Part shown: one piece after another, positions 9,597 through 18,267 of the stretch
Position numbering within the stretch: the stretch's first letter is position 1
How the letters are laid out: every line of letters starts with the position of its first letter
From: Bacillus sp. EB106-08-02-XG196
GTDB taxonomy: Bacteria > Bacillota > Bacilli > Bacillales > Cytobacillaceae
Assembly (NCBI RefSeq): GCF_013396335.1
Contig: NZ_JABWSY010000008.1
Coordinates: forward strand, 186,001 to 250,000
Direction: 5' to 3'
DNA length: 64,000 bases
Translations under genes and position numbers: made by a program
Notes under the pieces: generated by a model
The model's database searches: none
Told to the model about the DNA's origin: nothing
The model's input: only the letters and a program-made list of their open reading frames with translations

Positions 9597-10673
9597 TTAG
9601 ATTTCTAACGCACGATAGATTTCGTTAATATGAACTTCTGCCAAAGCCATCACATTATCGGCCCCGCCATAGTAAATCTTCACGATTTCATCTTCAAATA
9701 AGACACCACAGGTAAAGACGACATTTCCAAAGAATCCTTCCACTTCATAAATCTCTTCAGGAGCAAGAATCGGATCCTTCGTTTTGGCCAAAACCTTATT
9801 TGGATCCTCTAAATCTAACAACACAGCACCAAGGGTGTAACGATTGTTTCGGTCGGCACCATGATAGATTTCAATCCAGCCTTTATCGGTTTTAAAAGGA
9901 ACGGCTCCACCGCCGATTTTTAGCGATTGCCAGCCTTCCTCAACACCCATTAAAAACTTATGCTCTCCCCAATGAGTGAGATTCGGTGACGTTGCCGTCC
10001 ACATCTCCGCACGGCCAATTTGCTTTGGAACCGGGCGCTGCAGGGCAAAGTAGTTTCCATTGATTCTTTCAGGAAAAATCGTCACGTCACGGTTTTCTGT
10101 TGTAAAAATGATACCCATCCTCTCAACACTTTCGAAATCCTCTGTTTTCGCTAAAGCAGTGGTAATACCTTTTTCAGAAACCGCTGTATAGTTAATATAG
10201 TAAGTACCGTCAATAAAGGTAATCCGCGGATCTTCGCATCCAAAACCTTCATACCGATTGCTAGGGAATAAGAATGGCTTATCTTCTACCACAAAATCTA
10301 CACCATTTTTACTACGAGCAATTCGTAAATGCGACATCGATGTTAAAAACACATAGGTATCAATGTCAATTTGCTTCACTTTTCGTGGATCAGAAAAATC
10401 ATAAGCTGGATTATTTCGATCAATATCTAAAACATCCACTGCGTATTCTCCATCTTTCTCTACTAAAACCGGAACGCGTAAAACCTCAGAATCCACTTGC
10501 ACAGGTCTCTCAGCGACACGCATCAACAGGATCACTTCATCTTTATATCTCGCAACACCCGCGTTAAAAACACATTCAATGGTAAAATCACTTCGAGAAG
10601 GCTTCACATCCCCCGGTGAAATTAGAGGATTTTGCTCATTTCTTCTAACATCTATTTTAGTTTTCACTTGCAT
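9597..10673 (-). CDS. Glycoside hydrolase family 130 beta-mannoside phosphorylase
   Basis: A 358-residue cytoplasmic GH130 enzyme. The family signature GFGCEDPRIT holds the catalytic Asp, and RPVPKQIGRAEMW and KIGGGAVPF are further conserved phosphate/sugar-site stretches. Known GH130 enzymes phosphorolyse beta-1,4-mannosyl-glucose, beta-1,4-mannobiose or mannosyl-GlcNAc to mannose-1-phosphate; which of these applies cannot be decided by eye. AAAGGAGG stands upstream of the ATG at 10673. It is transcribed on its own, with a strong terminator behind it, but clearly works with the adjacent transporter and GH2 mannosidase. Confidence 0.85.
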   Translation of the reverse strand: MQVKTKIDVRRNEQNPLISPGDVKPSRSDFTIECVFNAGVARYKDEVILLMRVAERPVQVDSEVLRVPVLVEKDGEYAVDVLDIDRNNPAYDFSDPRKVKQIDIDTYVFLTSMSHLRIARSKNGVDFVVEDKPFLFPSNRYEGFGCEDPRITFIDGTYYINYTAVSEKGITTALAKTEDFESVERMGIIFTTENRDVTIFPERINGNYFALQRPVPKQIGRAEMWTATSPNLTHWGEHKFLMGVEEGWQSLKIGGGAVPFKTDKGWIEIYHGADRNNRYTLGAVLLDLEDPNKVLAKTKDPILAPEEIYEVEGFFGNVVFTCGVLFEDEIVKIYYGGADNVMALAEVHINEIYRALEI

Positions 10674-10702
10674 CCTAACCCCTCCTTTAACTTCACTAGT
10701 AA

Positions 10703-10717
10703 TTATAGCGCTTTCAT
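10703..10717 (-). promoter_or_regulatory. cre-like (CcpA) site upstream of GH130
   Basis: ATGAAAGCGCTATAA read on the minus strand fits the cre consensus except for the conserved C near its end. It sits 30 bp before the GH130 start, almost the same distance as the cre before the binding-protein gene (31 bp), which supports joint catabolite control. Confidence 0.55.
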
Positions 10718-10797
10718 AAAAGGGTTAATATCCAATAAAATATGATATCGTCCAATTGTTTAATCTGTTCAACGGGTTCCACGGTTCATGGGGGTTC

Positions 10798-10857
10798 CAT
10801 GAGGACGGTTCTCTTGGTTATCCATATTTTACCATACCTACAAGAACCGTCCCCATG
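10798..10857. repeat. Short palindromic dispersed repeat (GGACGGTTCT family, full copy)
   Basis: GGACGGTTCT at the left and AGAACCGTCC at the right face each other across about 36 bp. Two further full copies are at 43163-43218 and 51935-51988, and more than ten half copies lie in other gaps. It is in the 286-bp gap between GH130 and pdxA2, where I see no gene. Confidence 0.75.
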
Positions 10858-10885
10858 GTCTCATATGTAAATTATTAGCAAAAAA

Positions 10886-10911
10886 AAGAGCAAATCCTCC
10901 GATTTGCTCTT
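10886..10911 (-). terminator. Terminator of the acid-sugar operon
   Basis: AAGAGCAAATC and GATTTGCTCTT form a perfect 11-bp stem with a 4-nt loop; on the minus strand the stem runs straight into a run of U. It follows pdxA2 by about 50 bp. Confidence 0.9.
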
Positions 10912-10959
10912 AAGTGTGAATCCATATTCAAAAGACCATTAGAACCGTCACACAGTCAC

Positions 10960-11955
10960 TTATCTCTTCGGTGCCAATTCAATAGCTGAGTTGATGGCAG
11001 CGAGCATGCTTTGTTCAGCGGCGATGTTTTTGCCGGCTATGTCGAAGGCGGTTCCGTGGTCGACGGATGTGCGGATGATTCCGCCTTTTAGTCCCACTGT
11101 GATGTTGACGCCCTCTTCAATACCCATTACTTTAATTGGCGCATGGCCTTGGTCATGATAGCAGGCTACTACGATATCGAAGTCTCCTCTTCCTGCTCTG
11201 AAGAAAAGAGTGTCGGCAGGTAGTGGTCCTGTTACATTGATTCCTTCTGCCTGTGCTTGTTCAATACCTGGCTGTAATTTTTCCTCTTCTTCTCCGTAGC
11301 CGAATAAGCCATTTTCCCCTGCATGCGGGTTAATGCCGCAAACCGCGATGCGCGGGTTATCGAAGCCTGCTCGTGAAAGAGTTTCATGTGCTAATTTAAC
11401 CACTTTATAGGTTCTTTCAGGATTGATGCTATTGATGGCATCAATCAGCCCCATATGTGTGGTTAAATGAATCACCTTTAAATTTGGTGTTGTCAGCATC
11501 ATAGAGAAATCTTCTGTATCCGTTAGGTCAGCCAAAATTTCTGTATGCCCAGGGTACATGTGGCCGCCTTTGTGCAAGGCTTCTTTATTCAATGGCGCGG
11601 TACAGATGGAATCAATTTTTCTTTCTTTTGCAAGTTCAACGGATTTCGCAATAAATTGAAAGGCTGCATCTCCAGCAATCGATGAAACCTCTCCAAATGG
11701 TAAATCCACTGGCAGCAGGTCTACATCAATAACATCAATTGTTCCATATTCGTACGTTCCTTCAGCAGGATCGTGAATGATATTTATTTTTGCATTTGAT
11801 TGAACAATCGGTTTTACCCGTTCTAGTATTTTTGCATCACCGATGACGACAGGACGGCAAATTTGATAAACTTCCTCGTGCGCAAGGGCCTTAACGATAA
11901 TTTCAGGTCCAATTCCTGCTGCATCTCCCATTGTAATCCCAATTACTGGTTTCAT
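10960..11955 (-). CDS. pdxA2: D-threonate/D-erythronate 4-phosphate dehydrogenase (PdxA2 type)
   Basis: A 331-residue member of the PdxA family: MGDAAGIGPEI at the N terminus, metal-ligand histidines in YPGHTEIL and CYHDQGHAP. PdxA itself makes pyridoxal, but the pairing with a DUF1537 kinase defines PdxA2, which oxidises and decarboxylates four-carbon acid-sugar 4-phosphates to dihydroxyacetone phosphate. The start codon shares one base with the kinase stop (TAATG), so the two are translationally coupled. Whether the sugar is D-threonate, D-erythronate or L-threonate cannot be told here. Confidence 0.82.
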   Translation of the reverse strand: MKPVIGITMGDAAGIGPEIIVKALAHEEVYQICRPVVIGDAKILERVKPIVQSNAKINIIHDPAEGTYEYGTIDVIDVDLLPVDLPFGEVSSIAGDAAFQFIAKSVELAKERKIDSICTAPLNKEALHKGGHMYPGHTEILADLTDTEDFSMMLTTPNLKVIHLTTHMGLIDAINSINPERTYKVVKLAHETLSRAGFDNPRIAVCGINPHAGENGLFGYGEEEEKLQPGIEQAQAEGINVTGPLPADTLFFRAGRGDFDIVVACYHDQGHAPIKVMGIEEGVNITVGLKGGIIRTSVDHGTAFDIAGKNIAAEQSMLAAINSAIELAPKR

Positions 11956-13247
11956 TATGATAGCTCCCCCTTTAATTTGTGAATGGCATTGATAAATACC
12001 TCAGGTGTTCCAAATCCTCCAGCCTTTGTGATCACATACAAATGATCATTTCCAAAAAACCGCGAAATCGGTACACCAATTTCTAATTCATCGAATAGTT
12101 CAAAGCCTTTAACATCCCATAAATGGCAAATTTGTTTCGCCGTGTCTCCACCTGTCATGGAAACACCTTTGAAATAGTCCTTTTCTAAAAGAGCGGCACA
12201 AACAATACCGATCGCTTTTACGATTTCATTGCTGATCTGTGTGTGGGTTAAGCCTTTAGCTTCCCCTATCTCCCAAGCTTTTTCAATATCGCTTGCCTCA
12301 CCAGTGGAATAGATGACAACATCCAAACCTTTTTCAGCGTTTTCCACCGCTTGGTTATAGACCCTTCTAATCTCATTTGCACGTTCCTCTTCATCGGAAA
12401 CCGATTTGTAGGATTCAAAGGCAATCGGATACACATTTGTTTTTTCTAACAATAGCTTTAACTGTGCTCGTGAGTTTTTATTCACACTTCCTACTACGGT
12501 AAGAATGGGACCATCGTTTTTTGGAATTGACAAGTCACGATGCTGTTCTGGTATATCATAGTAAGCTGGAAGATAATTTGCGATACCAGCCGAACCTGCC
12601 CATGAGAATTGGTAACGTAACTGCTTTGTATACGCCAAAATTTGCTCAAGATGCTGTTCCTCTGTTGAATCGACAAGAATGTATGCGATGCTTTGTCCAA
12701 AATAATGATCTAATTTTTCTTGAATTCTAGTCACACCTTGCTCTAAGTCATCGAGGGTGATCGTTCCAATTCTTTGCTTTGTTTGTTCATGTAAAAGCTC
12801 AGGCAAATAAGAGAGAGTAACAGGTGTTTTCGGATCCTTAGAGATTTCCGTTTCTGCTAATGGAACTCCATTTAAATAATGAGTGGAATGTAAGATTGAA
12901 CGATTATTTTTAGGATAACCTGGTGCAATCATCATAAAATCCGGTTTGACCACATCATAAACCGCATCTATTTCTGCACCAATATTTCCTCTCATCGTGG
13001 AGTCGATTTTTTTGAAGATAGAGGGAAAGCCCGCTTCCTTTAAAAAGCTTGCCGCCTTTTTTACCTTTTGATAAGCTTCTTCCCGTTCGATGGAACGACT
13101 ATCTGTATCAAAAATAATACCCTCATAGTGATGGATTGATTCTTTATCTATGTCAAATAATACGGAGGTTTTCAGACCATGTTGTGCTAATTGAACTCCG
13201 CTATCATTAGCACCCGTTAGGTCGTCTGCTATGATTGCTAATTTCAT
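11955..13247 (-). CDS. dtnK: Four-carbon acid-sugar kinase (DUF1537 family, DtnK-like)
   Basis: A 430-residue kinase. The N-terminal acid-sugar binding domain starts IIADDLTGANDSGVQLA, the family hallmark, with KKIDSTMRGNIG near residue 90; the C-terminal nucleotide-binding domain shows MTGGDTAKQI and KAGGFGTPEVFINA. DUF1537 kinases phosphorylate four-carbon acid sugars at O4 with ATP. It is coupled to pdxA2 and lies 112 bp behind the permease, with a hairpin between. I am sure of the family and less so of the substrate. Confidence 0.85.
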   Translation of the reverse strand: MKLAIIADDLTGANDSGVQLAQHGLKTSVLFDIDKESIHHYEGIIFDTDSRSIEREEAYQKVKKAASFLKEAGFPSIFKKIDSTMRGNIGAEIDAVYDVVKPDFMMIAPGYPKNNRSILHSTHYLNGVPLAETEISKDPKTPVTLSYLPELLHEQTKQRIGTITLDDLEQGVTRIQEKLDHYFGQSIAYILVDSTEEQHLEQILAYTKQLRYQFSWAGSAGIANYLPAYYDIPEQHRDLSIPKNDGPILTVVGSVNKNSRAQLKLLLEKTNVYPIAFESYKSVSDEEERANEIRRVYNQAVENAEKGLDVVIYSTGEASDIEKAWEIGEAKGLTHTQISNEIVKAIGIVCAALLEKDYFKGVSMTGGDTAKQICHLWDVKGFELFDELEIGVPISRFFGNDHLYVITKAGGFGTPEVFINAIHKLKGELS

Positions 13248-13313
13248 TTTGTTGTCCTCCCTGGGAAAAGCACGAGGTGCCTTTCATGGCACCTTGAACT
13301 TCCTTCTCTTTCA

Positions 13314-13344
13314 AAAAAAGAGAGCCATTAAGTCTCTCTTTTTT
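13314..13344 (-). terminator. Bidirectional hairpin between permease and kinase genes
   Basis: AAAAAAGAGAG and CTCTCTTTTTT form an 11-bp stem around 9 nt. It lies inside the presumed operon, so it is probably a partial terminator or mRNA-end stabiliser. A second small palindrome (AGGTGCC/GGCACCT) is at 13275-13294. Confidence 0.6.
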
Positions 13345-13359
13345 ACAAAATAGCTGGAA

Positions 13360-14334
13360 TTAATGATTATATTTGGCTAGTCCGCCTTTTTTCTCTAAAC
13401 GTTTAGCTAAAAAGCCGATTACGATTGGAAGTAAGATTGCTGTTGTTACAACACTTGCTGCGATTTGAACGGTTGCAAGGTCTGCGTACTGTGCGAATGA
13501 CGCATTCGCAGCCACGATTGCTGCCGGCGTTGCAACTGCGTTACCTGCCGTTGTACCTTCCGCTGCACCAACAAGCGGGTTCCAGCCAATCCATTTAAAT
13601 AGTAAATAACCTGAACCACCTGTTAAGATGACTGTAATCACACCTAGTAAAATACCAGCTAATCCACCTTCAAGGATAGCAGTGAAGTTAATTCCCATAC
13701 CCAGCGCGAAAGCAAAGAATGGAATCAGCATGTCACTGCCTTTTGTTAAGAATGCCTTCAATTCTGGATCTAAGTTACCTAAGATCATACCGATGACGAT
13801 AGGAAGAAGGACTGCGATAAAGGATTTAGCCGAGAACATTCCGTCTACAAATCCCATTGTTCCAAAAATCGATAAGGCTACCATGGTTAAGAATGGTCCA
13901 TCATTTAAAGCTAACAGTGAATACGCCGCTTTGTCATCTTCTTTTCCGTATTGACCCACAAGAGCCATATACATACCGCCATTACTATTTGTCATCGCCG
14001 CAATAATCGCAAGCGGTGCCATTCCTATAAATAATCCATTACTATCAGCTAACAAGTAACCGATTAAACCAACGGCAGCACCAACCACCCATTTTAAACC
14101 AAGCAATGTGGCACCTTTACCAAGTGATACCCCTACGTTTTTCACACTGATTTGCGCACCAGCAATAAATAGGAAAAGTGCAATTAATGTATTGGCACCG
14201 GTTACAAATAAGGACTCTGTGAATCCGCCAATTCGTAATGCGTTTGGGAAGAATGTGTTGATTGTTGCTGCTAATAACAAAGGAACAACCATCATCCCGC
14301 CAGGAATTTTATCTAAAGTTGCTTTAATTCTCAT
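13360..14334 (-). CDS. 2-keto-3-deoxygluconate permease family transporter (KdgT-like)
   Basis: A 324-residue membrane protein with about ten hydrophobic helices. MRIKATLDKIPGGMMVVPLL, TNSNGGMYMALVGQYG and GAAEGTTAGNAVATPAA are KdgT-family signatures. Members are proton symporters for sugar acids. Next to an acid-sugar kinase and PdxA2 it most likely imports a four-carbon sugar acid rather than ketodeoxygluconate (inference). It is the first gene of this minus-strand unit and has a recognisable promoter and repeated operator-like sites upstream. Confidence 0.85.
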   Translation of the reverse strand: MRIKATLDKIPGGMMVVPLLLAATINTFFPNALRIGGFTESLFVTGANTLIALFLFIAGAQISVKNVGVSLGKGATLLGLKWVVGAAVGLIGYLLADSNGLFIGMAPLAIIAAMTNSNGGMYMALVGQYGKEDDKAAYSLLALNDGPFLTMVALSIFGTMGFVDGMFSAKSFIAVLLPIVIGMILGNLDPELKAFLTKGSDMLIPFFAFALGMGINFTAILEGGLAGILLGVITVILTGGSGYLLFKWIGWNPLVGAAEGTTAGNAVATPAAIVAANASFAQYADLATVQIAASVVTTAILLPIVIGFLAKRLEKKGGLAKYNH

Positions 14335-14351
14335 CTAGTTTTCCTCCTTAA

Positions 14352-14485
14352 GATTGTTTAAAAAAGTAACACAAGTTATTTAGTAGTACGTTTACATTTG
14401 TTATCTTAAAACAGATTGTTTATAAAAGCAACACTTTTTTATATATTTATATTATGCGAGATTTAATCGTTTAAAATTGCAACAG
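14352..14485. promoter_or_regulatory. Three 21-bp direct repeats, probable binding sites of the PrpR_N regulator
   Basis: Copies at 14352-14372, 14414-14434 and 14465-14485 read GATTGTTTA-aaaaag-YAACAC with few changes (the third is AATCGTTTAAAATTGCAACAG). Starts are 62 and 51 bp apart, near six and five helical turns. They fill the gap between the permease and the regulator gene, and copy 2 overlaps the -35 box of the permease promoter. Confidence 0.65.
14403..14431 (-). promoter_or_regulatory. Sigma-A promoter of the permease-kinase-pdxA2 operon
   Basis: On the minus strand TTGCTT (14426-14431), a 17-bp spacer and TAAGAT (14403-14408) make a sigma-A promoter about 70 bp before the permease start. 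I find no sigma-54 pair (TGGCAC-N5-TTGC) in the gap. Confidence 0.55.
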
Positions 14486-14537
14486 TTTAGATTTGAAAAA
14501 CGTAGGTAGCCCTGCCTTATTTTCCCCAATAAAAATA

Positions 14538-14573
14538 GGCGTAAGCATAAAGATTACTCTTTAAGCTTACGCC
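14538..14573 (-). terminator. Terminator overlapping the end of the PrpR_N regulator gene
   Basis: GGCGTAAGC and GCTTACGCC form a 9-bp stem, extended by an inner TAAAG/CTTTA stem; the stop codon of the regulator is inside the loop region. TATTTTTATT follows on the minus strand. Confidence 0.75.
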
Positions 14574-16239
14574 ATAGGGTGGCACGATTAATGCCTAATC
14601 GTTCTGCTGCTTTTGTTTGATTATGATTTTCTGCCTTCAGTACCCATTTAATGATTTCCTTTTCAATTTCCTTAAGGGTACCTTTTTGAAGAATGTCATT
14701 GGCTGGGAGGTGTTCATTCGTATTCGCTTTTTCAATCGTTTCCTTTTGAATCACATAGTCCTGCGAATTGAGGGCAATCTGCTTGATTAAGTTTTTCAAA
14801 TCATCAATCTCATTCGGATAGCTATAGTTCTCTAAAAACCCGATTGCCTCATTTGTGATTTTCACAGCTGTTGTTCCATATTTCTGATTGTAGTAGGCGA
14901 TGAAATATTGGGCCAGGGTCCGAATATCCTCTTTTCTTTCAGAAAGAGTCGGCATCATGATTTTCGTAAGTTTGAGTCCTGGAAGGAGCTCAGGAACAAA
15001 CCCATTTTCTGAAACGATGAAAATACGAACCTGCTGTTTTTGACATTCCTTTAAAAAGTGGGAAAGCCTTTCGCGACCGTCTGCAAATTCTGTATTCAAC
15101 AGCTTGATGGTCCTAATTTTTCCTAACGGCAGCTGATCCAAATAGTCTTGGTCAAATTCCTTGAAATTTAGGGTAGCAAGCATGCCGCCATCTGCAAGCT
15201 TTTGATGGATATATTGCGTAATAAAGGCCTTGCTTGTTCCTTTCCTTCCTTCTAAAAGGATGATTTGATTACTTTTATAGAGTGTTTCAATATGATTGAG
15301 AATCGTCTTGATCGAAACAGAGGTATCCGCAATGGGTTCACTCGCGATTTCCGTCTCGATGGTGAGTCCCCTTCGCTCCATTAGCGGCATTGTATTTTTA
15401 TCGATTACAATGACCTTGTAACGCTGCCCCTCAACTTGAACGCAGGTGCCCGTCACATTAATCATCCGATCATCAAGCATGAGATTTCTCGTCACTTTAT
15501 GTTGATTGATCTCAAGATCTGTATTTAATATGTATAAATGTTCCTTTGTAAGTGGATTGGAAGGAAAATCCGTCCAATGCTCATAAATCAGCTTATTTTG
15601 CCCATCTATCATCATCAGATTTTGATGGTTATTTACGATATATTGCTCCATAACCTTTGTGACATTGTTATTGTCTTGCAGATAACGATAGAGAATCTCC
15701 GCATCCTCAAGGGAATTCATAATCGACTCTTTGCCCGATTGGATTAAAAAACCCTTAAGACCATATGCCTTGGAGGTTTTCAGCGTGATCACATCACCGA
15801 CAATTTGCTCATAGCCAGTGTTTTTTAGTTCTAAAATTAATGGGGCTACCTCAGATAGATCGGAAATCGTGAATACCTGTAGGGGAAGGTCTAATAAGTC
15901 AATAACGGCCTGAGCCCCAGAGGTAATATTGGAAAAGCCCACTATCGCCGTCTTTCTTTCCAAATTCGTGGCCAAAGAAAGCGACCGAATCATGTCATAT
16001 CCGGAAAGATGCATATCCAAAACCGGAATCCGAACGTTCTTCTTAATAAATTGAGCTGTTCCACCCCTGCTAATCAGAATGTCTGCACCCTTTTCCTCCG
16101 CATCGACCGCCTTCCTAACTCCCACCTCTAAATCCCCAAGAGAATAGGTAATATCAAGCGCAGGAAAAAGAGGGATACACTCCTGAATAACAGGAATCAT
16201 TGCTTCATAAGGTGCCACAATATGTATATTAATCTTCAT
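14554..16239 (-). CDS. PrpR_N-domain transcriptional regulator with degenerate AAA+ domain
   Basis: A 561-residue regulator. Residues 1-180 are a PrpR_N sensor (DILISRGGTAQFIKKN and VLDMHLSGYDMIRS), followed by a PAS-like segment, a remnant AAA+ domain from about residue 310 (LLEGRKGTSKAF where a Walker A would be) and a Fis-type HTH at the C terminus (NQTKAAERLGINRATLWRKL). True sigma-54 activators carry a GAFTGA loop; none is present, and Walker B is poor. I therefore expect it to control a sigma-A promoter by binding the repeats at 14352-14485, with an acid sugar or its phosphate as ligand. The ribosome binding site before the ATG at 16239 is weak. Confidence 0.8.
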   Translation of the reverse strand: MKINIHIVAPYEAMIPVIQECIPLFPALDITYSLGDLEVGVRKAVDAEEKGADILISRGGTAQFIKKNVRIPVLDMHLSGYDMIRSLSLATNLERKTAIVGFSNITSGAQAVIDLLDLPLQVFTISDLSEVAPLILELKNTGYEQIVGDVITLKTSKAYGLKGFLIQSGKESIMNSLEDAEILYRYLQDNNNVTKVMEQYIVNNHQNLMMIDGQNKLIYEHWTDFPSNPLTKEHLYILNTDLEINQHKVTRNLMLDDRMINVTGTCVQVEGQRYKVIVIDKNTMPLMERRGLTIETEIASEPIADTSVSIKTILNHIETLYKSNQIILLEGRKGTSKAFITQYIHQKLADGGMLATLNFKEFDQDYLDQLPLGKIRTIKLLNTEFADGRERLSHFLKECQKQQVRIFIVSENGFVPELLPGLKLTKIMMPTLSERKEDIRTLAQYFIAYYNQKYGTTAVKITNEAIGFLENYSYPNEIDDLKNLIKQIALNSQDYVIQKETIEKANTNEHLPANDILQKGTLKEIEKEIIKWVLKAENHNQTKAAERLGINRATLWRKLKE

Positions 16240-16390
16240 CAGAACACCTGCCTTCTAGCTAACATTAATCCATTGTATCATCCTATATTTTACCACAAAA
16301 CGTAAAGGGACAACTGTGGCTTAGTAAGAAAGCTATCTCAAGCGCCTCTCGACAAATAAAGGGTTAATTAAACGTTTGTGTAAATATGAA

Positions 16391-16417
16391 GGGAACCCTT
16401 ATATGACAAGGGTTCCC
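16391..16417. repeat. Isolated 10-bp perfect hairpin
   Basis: GGGAACCCTT and AAGGGTTCCC enclose 7 nt. There is no T run on either side, and no gene ends here. The preceding AAACGTTTGTGTAAA at about 16370 resembles part of the 400-bp dispersed repeat, so this may be a remnant of it. Confidence 0.5.
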
Positions 16418-16439
16418 CAAGTGTGAAATCATAATCAAA

Positions 16440-16704
16440 GGCTCTTTTCGTAAACTTTGTTGCTTTCTGTACAATTTACTCTAAATTAATCGCTACTTCG
16501 GACAAGTTTGACGAATCTATGAGTCATGGTGTCCGAACCTGTGGCAACTTCAGACAAGCTTGATGAATCTAAGAGTCATGGTGTCCGAACCTGTGGCAAC
16601 TTTAGACAAGTTTGATGAATCTAAGAGTCATGGTGTCCGAACCCGACTTAAGCAAAAAACGTTATTAACCAATAATAAAAACAACAAGCTTTGCGAAAAC
16701 AGCC
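16440..16704. mobile_element. Non-autonomous transposable element with 52-bp hairpin units (family B, copy 1)
   Basis: The element has imperfect terminal inverted repeats of 23 bp (left GGCTCTTTTCGTAAACTTTG, right end inverted GGCTGTTTTCGCAAAGCTTG; 19 of 23 positions match). It is flanked by a perfect 8-bp direct repeat TAATCAAA at 16432-16439 and 16705-16712. Inside are units starting GGTGTCCGAA at 16528, 16580 and 16632, exactly 52 bp apart; GTCCGAA pairs with the TTCRGAC of the next stretch. It contains no credible reading frame. It occupies the gap between the PrpR_N regulator and the Gfo/Idh gene; a half copy of the GGACGGTTCT repeat follows at about 16727. Confidence 0.85.
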
Positions 16705-16756
16705 TAATCAAAAGACCAAAAGAACCGTCCCCTCGGTCATTCCGATCACCAAATTC

Positions 16757-17839
16757 CTATTTTTCGAACCTGCCTTTAAAATCCAATGTGCTGCATTTTT
16801 CCAGTGGAAGTTTAACACTTTTACCTTCCGCAGCTGATTTATAAATGGCAAGGACAAGCTCTAGTGCTCTTCTTCCATCTTCTGCTGTCACGTATGGTTC
16901 ACGATCATTCTTGATAGCATCAATGACATCCGCATACAGTGGGTTATGACCAAATCCGTATACATTCGGAGGATTTTCTTGATACGTTTCTTTCACTTCT
17001 TCTGGATCATCTAACTTATCTGCAAACTGCCATTCCTCGATAATATTAACCGATTTTCCTCCAGCTTTAACAGTTGCTTTCTCTCCAAAAATGTAGAGCG
17101 TTTCTTCAAGGTTCGTCGGATAGATATTGGTGGTACCCTCAACAATTCCATAACTTCCATTTGAAAACTTAATTAATGCCATCCCTAAGTCTTCAGCCTC
17201 GATAAAGTCGTGTTTCATGTTGTCTGTCATCCCAACCACTTCTGTAATCTCGTCGCCCATCATCCAACGTAAAAGATCAATATTATGAATACATTGGTTC
17301 ATCAATGCACCACCATCTTGTTCCCATGTTCCACGCCAAGGAGCTTGCTTGTAATAATCTTCTCCCCTGTTCCAGCGAATATGAGCAGTTCCATGTAGTA
17401 ATCTGCCGAAGCGCTCTTGTTCGACTGCTTCCCTTATTTTTTGAACCGATTTATTAAAACGGTTTTGATGGCAGGCACTTACCTTCACATTTTTTTCTTT
17501 TGCTTTTTCAATGATGGCATCCGCTTCTTCTAGCGAAAGAGCGATCGGCTTTTCAATGATCAAATTACTTCCCATTTCAATACAATCTAAAGCAATTTGA
17601 CCATGCTTCCCACTTTCCGTACAAATGGCGACTAGCTGTGGCTTTTCTTTTTCAAGTAACTCTTTATAGTCTGTATATGTAGGCGTTGATGCTGGAAGGT
17701 TAAAACTCGCAATTTTATCCTCCATATGTTCAGGTGTAGTGTCACATAATCCAACAATTTCAAGTTCATTTTCGATAGCCGCAGCTATATGATTGGGCGA
17801 AATTCTTCCGCAGCCAATGATTGCAAATTTCAAGCTCAT
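16757..17839 (-). CDS. Gfo/Idh/MocA family NAD(P)-dependent oxidoreductase
   Basis: A 361-residue protein. The N-terminal Rossmann fold has FAIIGCGRISPNH, and the family motif EKPIALSLEEAD is present at about residue 95. The C-terminal alpha/beta domain includes GGALMNQCIHNIDLLRWMMG, whose His is part of the active site in dehydrogenases of this family. Substrates are usually sugars, inositols or UDP-sugars. AGGAGG precedes the ATG at 17839; the frame extends eight codons further upstream without support. It stands alone, with no operon partner. Confidence 0.85.
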   Translation of the reverse strand: MSLKFAIIGCGRISPNHIAAAIENELEIVGLCDTTPEHMEDKIASFNLPASTPTYTDYKELLEKEKPQLVAICTESGKHGQIALDCIEMGSNLIIEKPIALSLEEADAIIEKAKEKNVKVSACHQNRFNKSVQKIREAVEQERFGRLLHGTAHIRWNRGEDYYKQAPWRGTWEQDGGALMNQCIHNIDLLRWMMGDEITEVVGMTDNMKHDFIEAEDLGMALIKFSNGSYGIVEGTTNIYPTNLEETLYIFGEKATVKAGGKSVNIIEEWQFADKLDDPEEVKETYQENPPNVYGFGHNPLYADVIDAIKNDREPYVTAEDGRRALELVLAIYKSAAEGKSVKLPLEKCSTLDFKGRFEK

Positions 17840-17948
17840 GATGGTCCTCCTAATAAAATCCAATATTTTCTTTATTATTTACACCCTTCATTGTATTATT
17901 CATTTCGAAAATTGAAAAGAGTAAACATTCCTATACTCACATAAAAAT

Positions 17949-18011
17949 CATGGGGACGGCTCTCATGGTCAAATTCAAGAGCATCTCTTTTCGTTCAGAC
18001 ACAACCATATG
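17949..18011. repeat. Truncated left end of the family C element
   Basis: CATGGGGACGGCTCTCATGG followed by about 45 bp ending GCATCTCTTTTCGTTCAGAC...ACCATATG closely matches the left end of the element at 19079-19421. The array part is missing. Confidence 0.7.
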
Positions 18012-18018
18012 AAAAAAA

Positions 18019-18034
18019 GCACCGAAATCGGCAC
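18019..18034 (-). terminator. Hairpin with U tail after the small frame at 18046
   Basis: On the minus strand GTGCCGA, a 2-nt turn and TCGGTGC (two G-U pairs) are followed by seven U. It would terminate minus-strand transcription from the small frame upstream. Confidence 0.5.
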
Positions 18035-18045
18035 CCTTTCACTTT

Positions 18046-18180
18046 TTAAAGTAATTCCTTGACGGCTGCTGCTATGTCTTTCGGAATTAGTTTGTTGAAT
18101 TCTTTAAAGTATTCGAGTTTAATTGAAAAAGAGAAAATAAGTAAATGGATGTTTGAACAATCTGACAAAATTGCGCTCAT
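18046..18180 (-). pseudogene. Small 44-codon frame, possible 3' remnant of a lost gene
   Basis: The frame starts MSAILSDCSN and ends KLEYFKEFNKLIPKDI then AAAVKELL. The second half looks like a real protein tail (amphipathic, well-balanced composition) and a terminator follows it; the first half looks random and has only a poor ribosome binding site. I read it as the surviving end of a gene whose front was lost when the repeat DNA beside it arrived, but a short genuine gene cannot be excluded. No function recognised. Confidence 0.3.
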
Positions 18181-18267
18181 CTCGCTCTTAGGCAAATTTT
18201 TGTTCTAGTATAGACAATTGTGAAAGATTTCACTATAGTAATTTTAAAAAAAGCAGGTGAAAAAACG

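Noticed and set aside
14340..14553. Sigma-54 promoter for the acid-sugar permease
   Set aside because: No TGGCAC-N5-TTGC pair on the minus strand, and the regulator lacks GAFTGA.
16495..16650. CRISPR array
   Set aside because: The units are contiguous tandem copies without unique spacers, and no cas genes are present; the same holds for the other 52-bp arrays.
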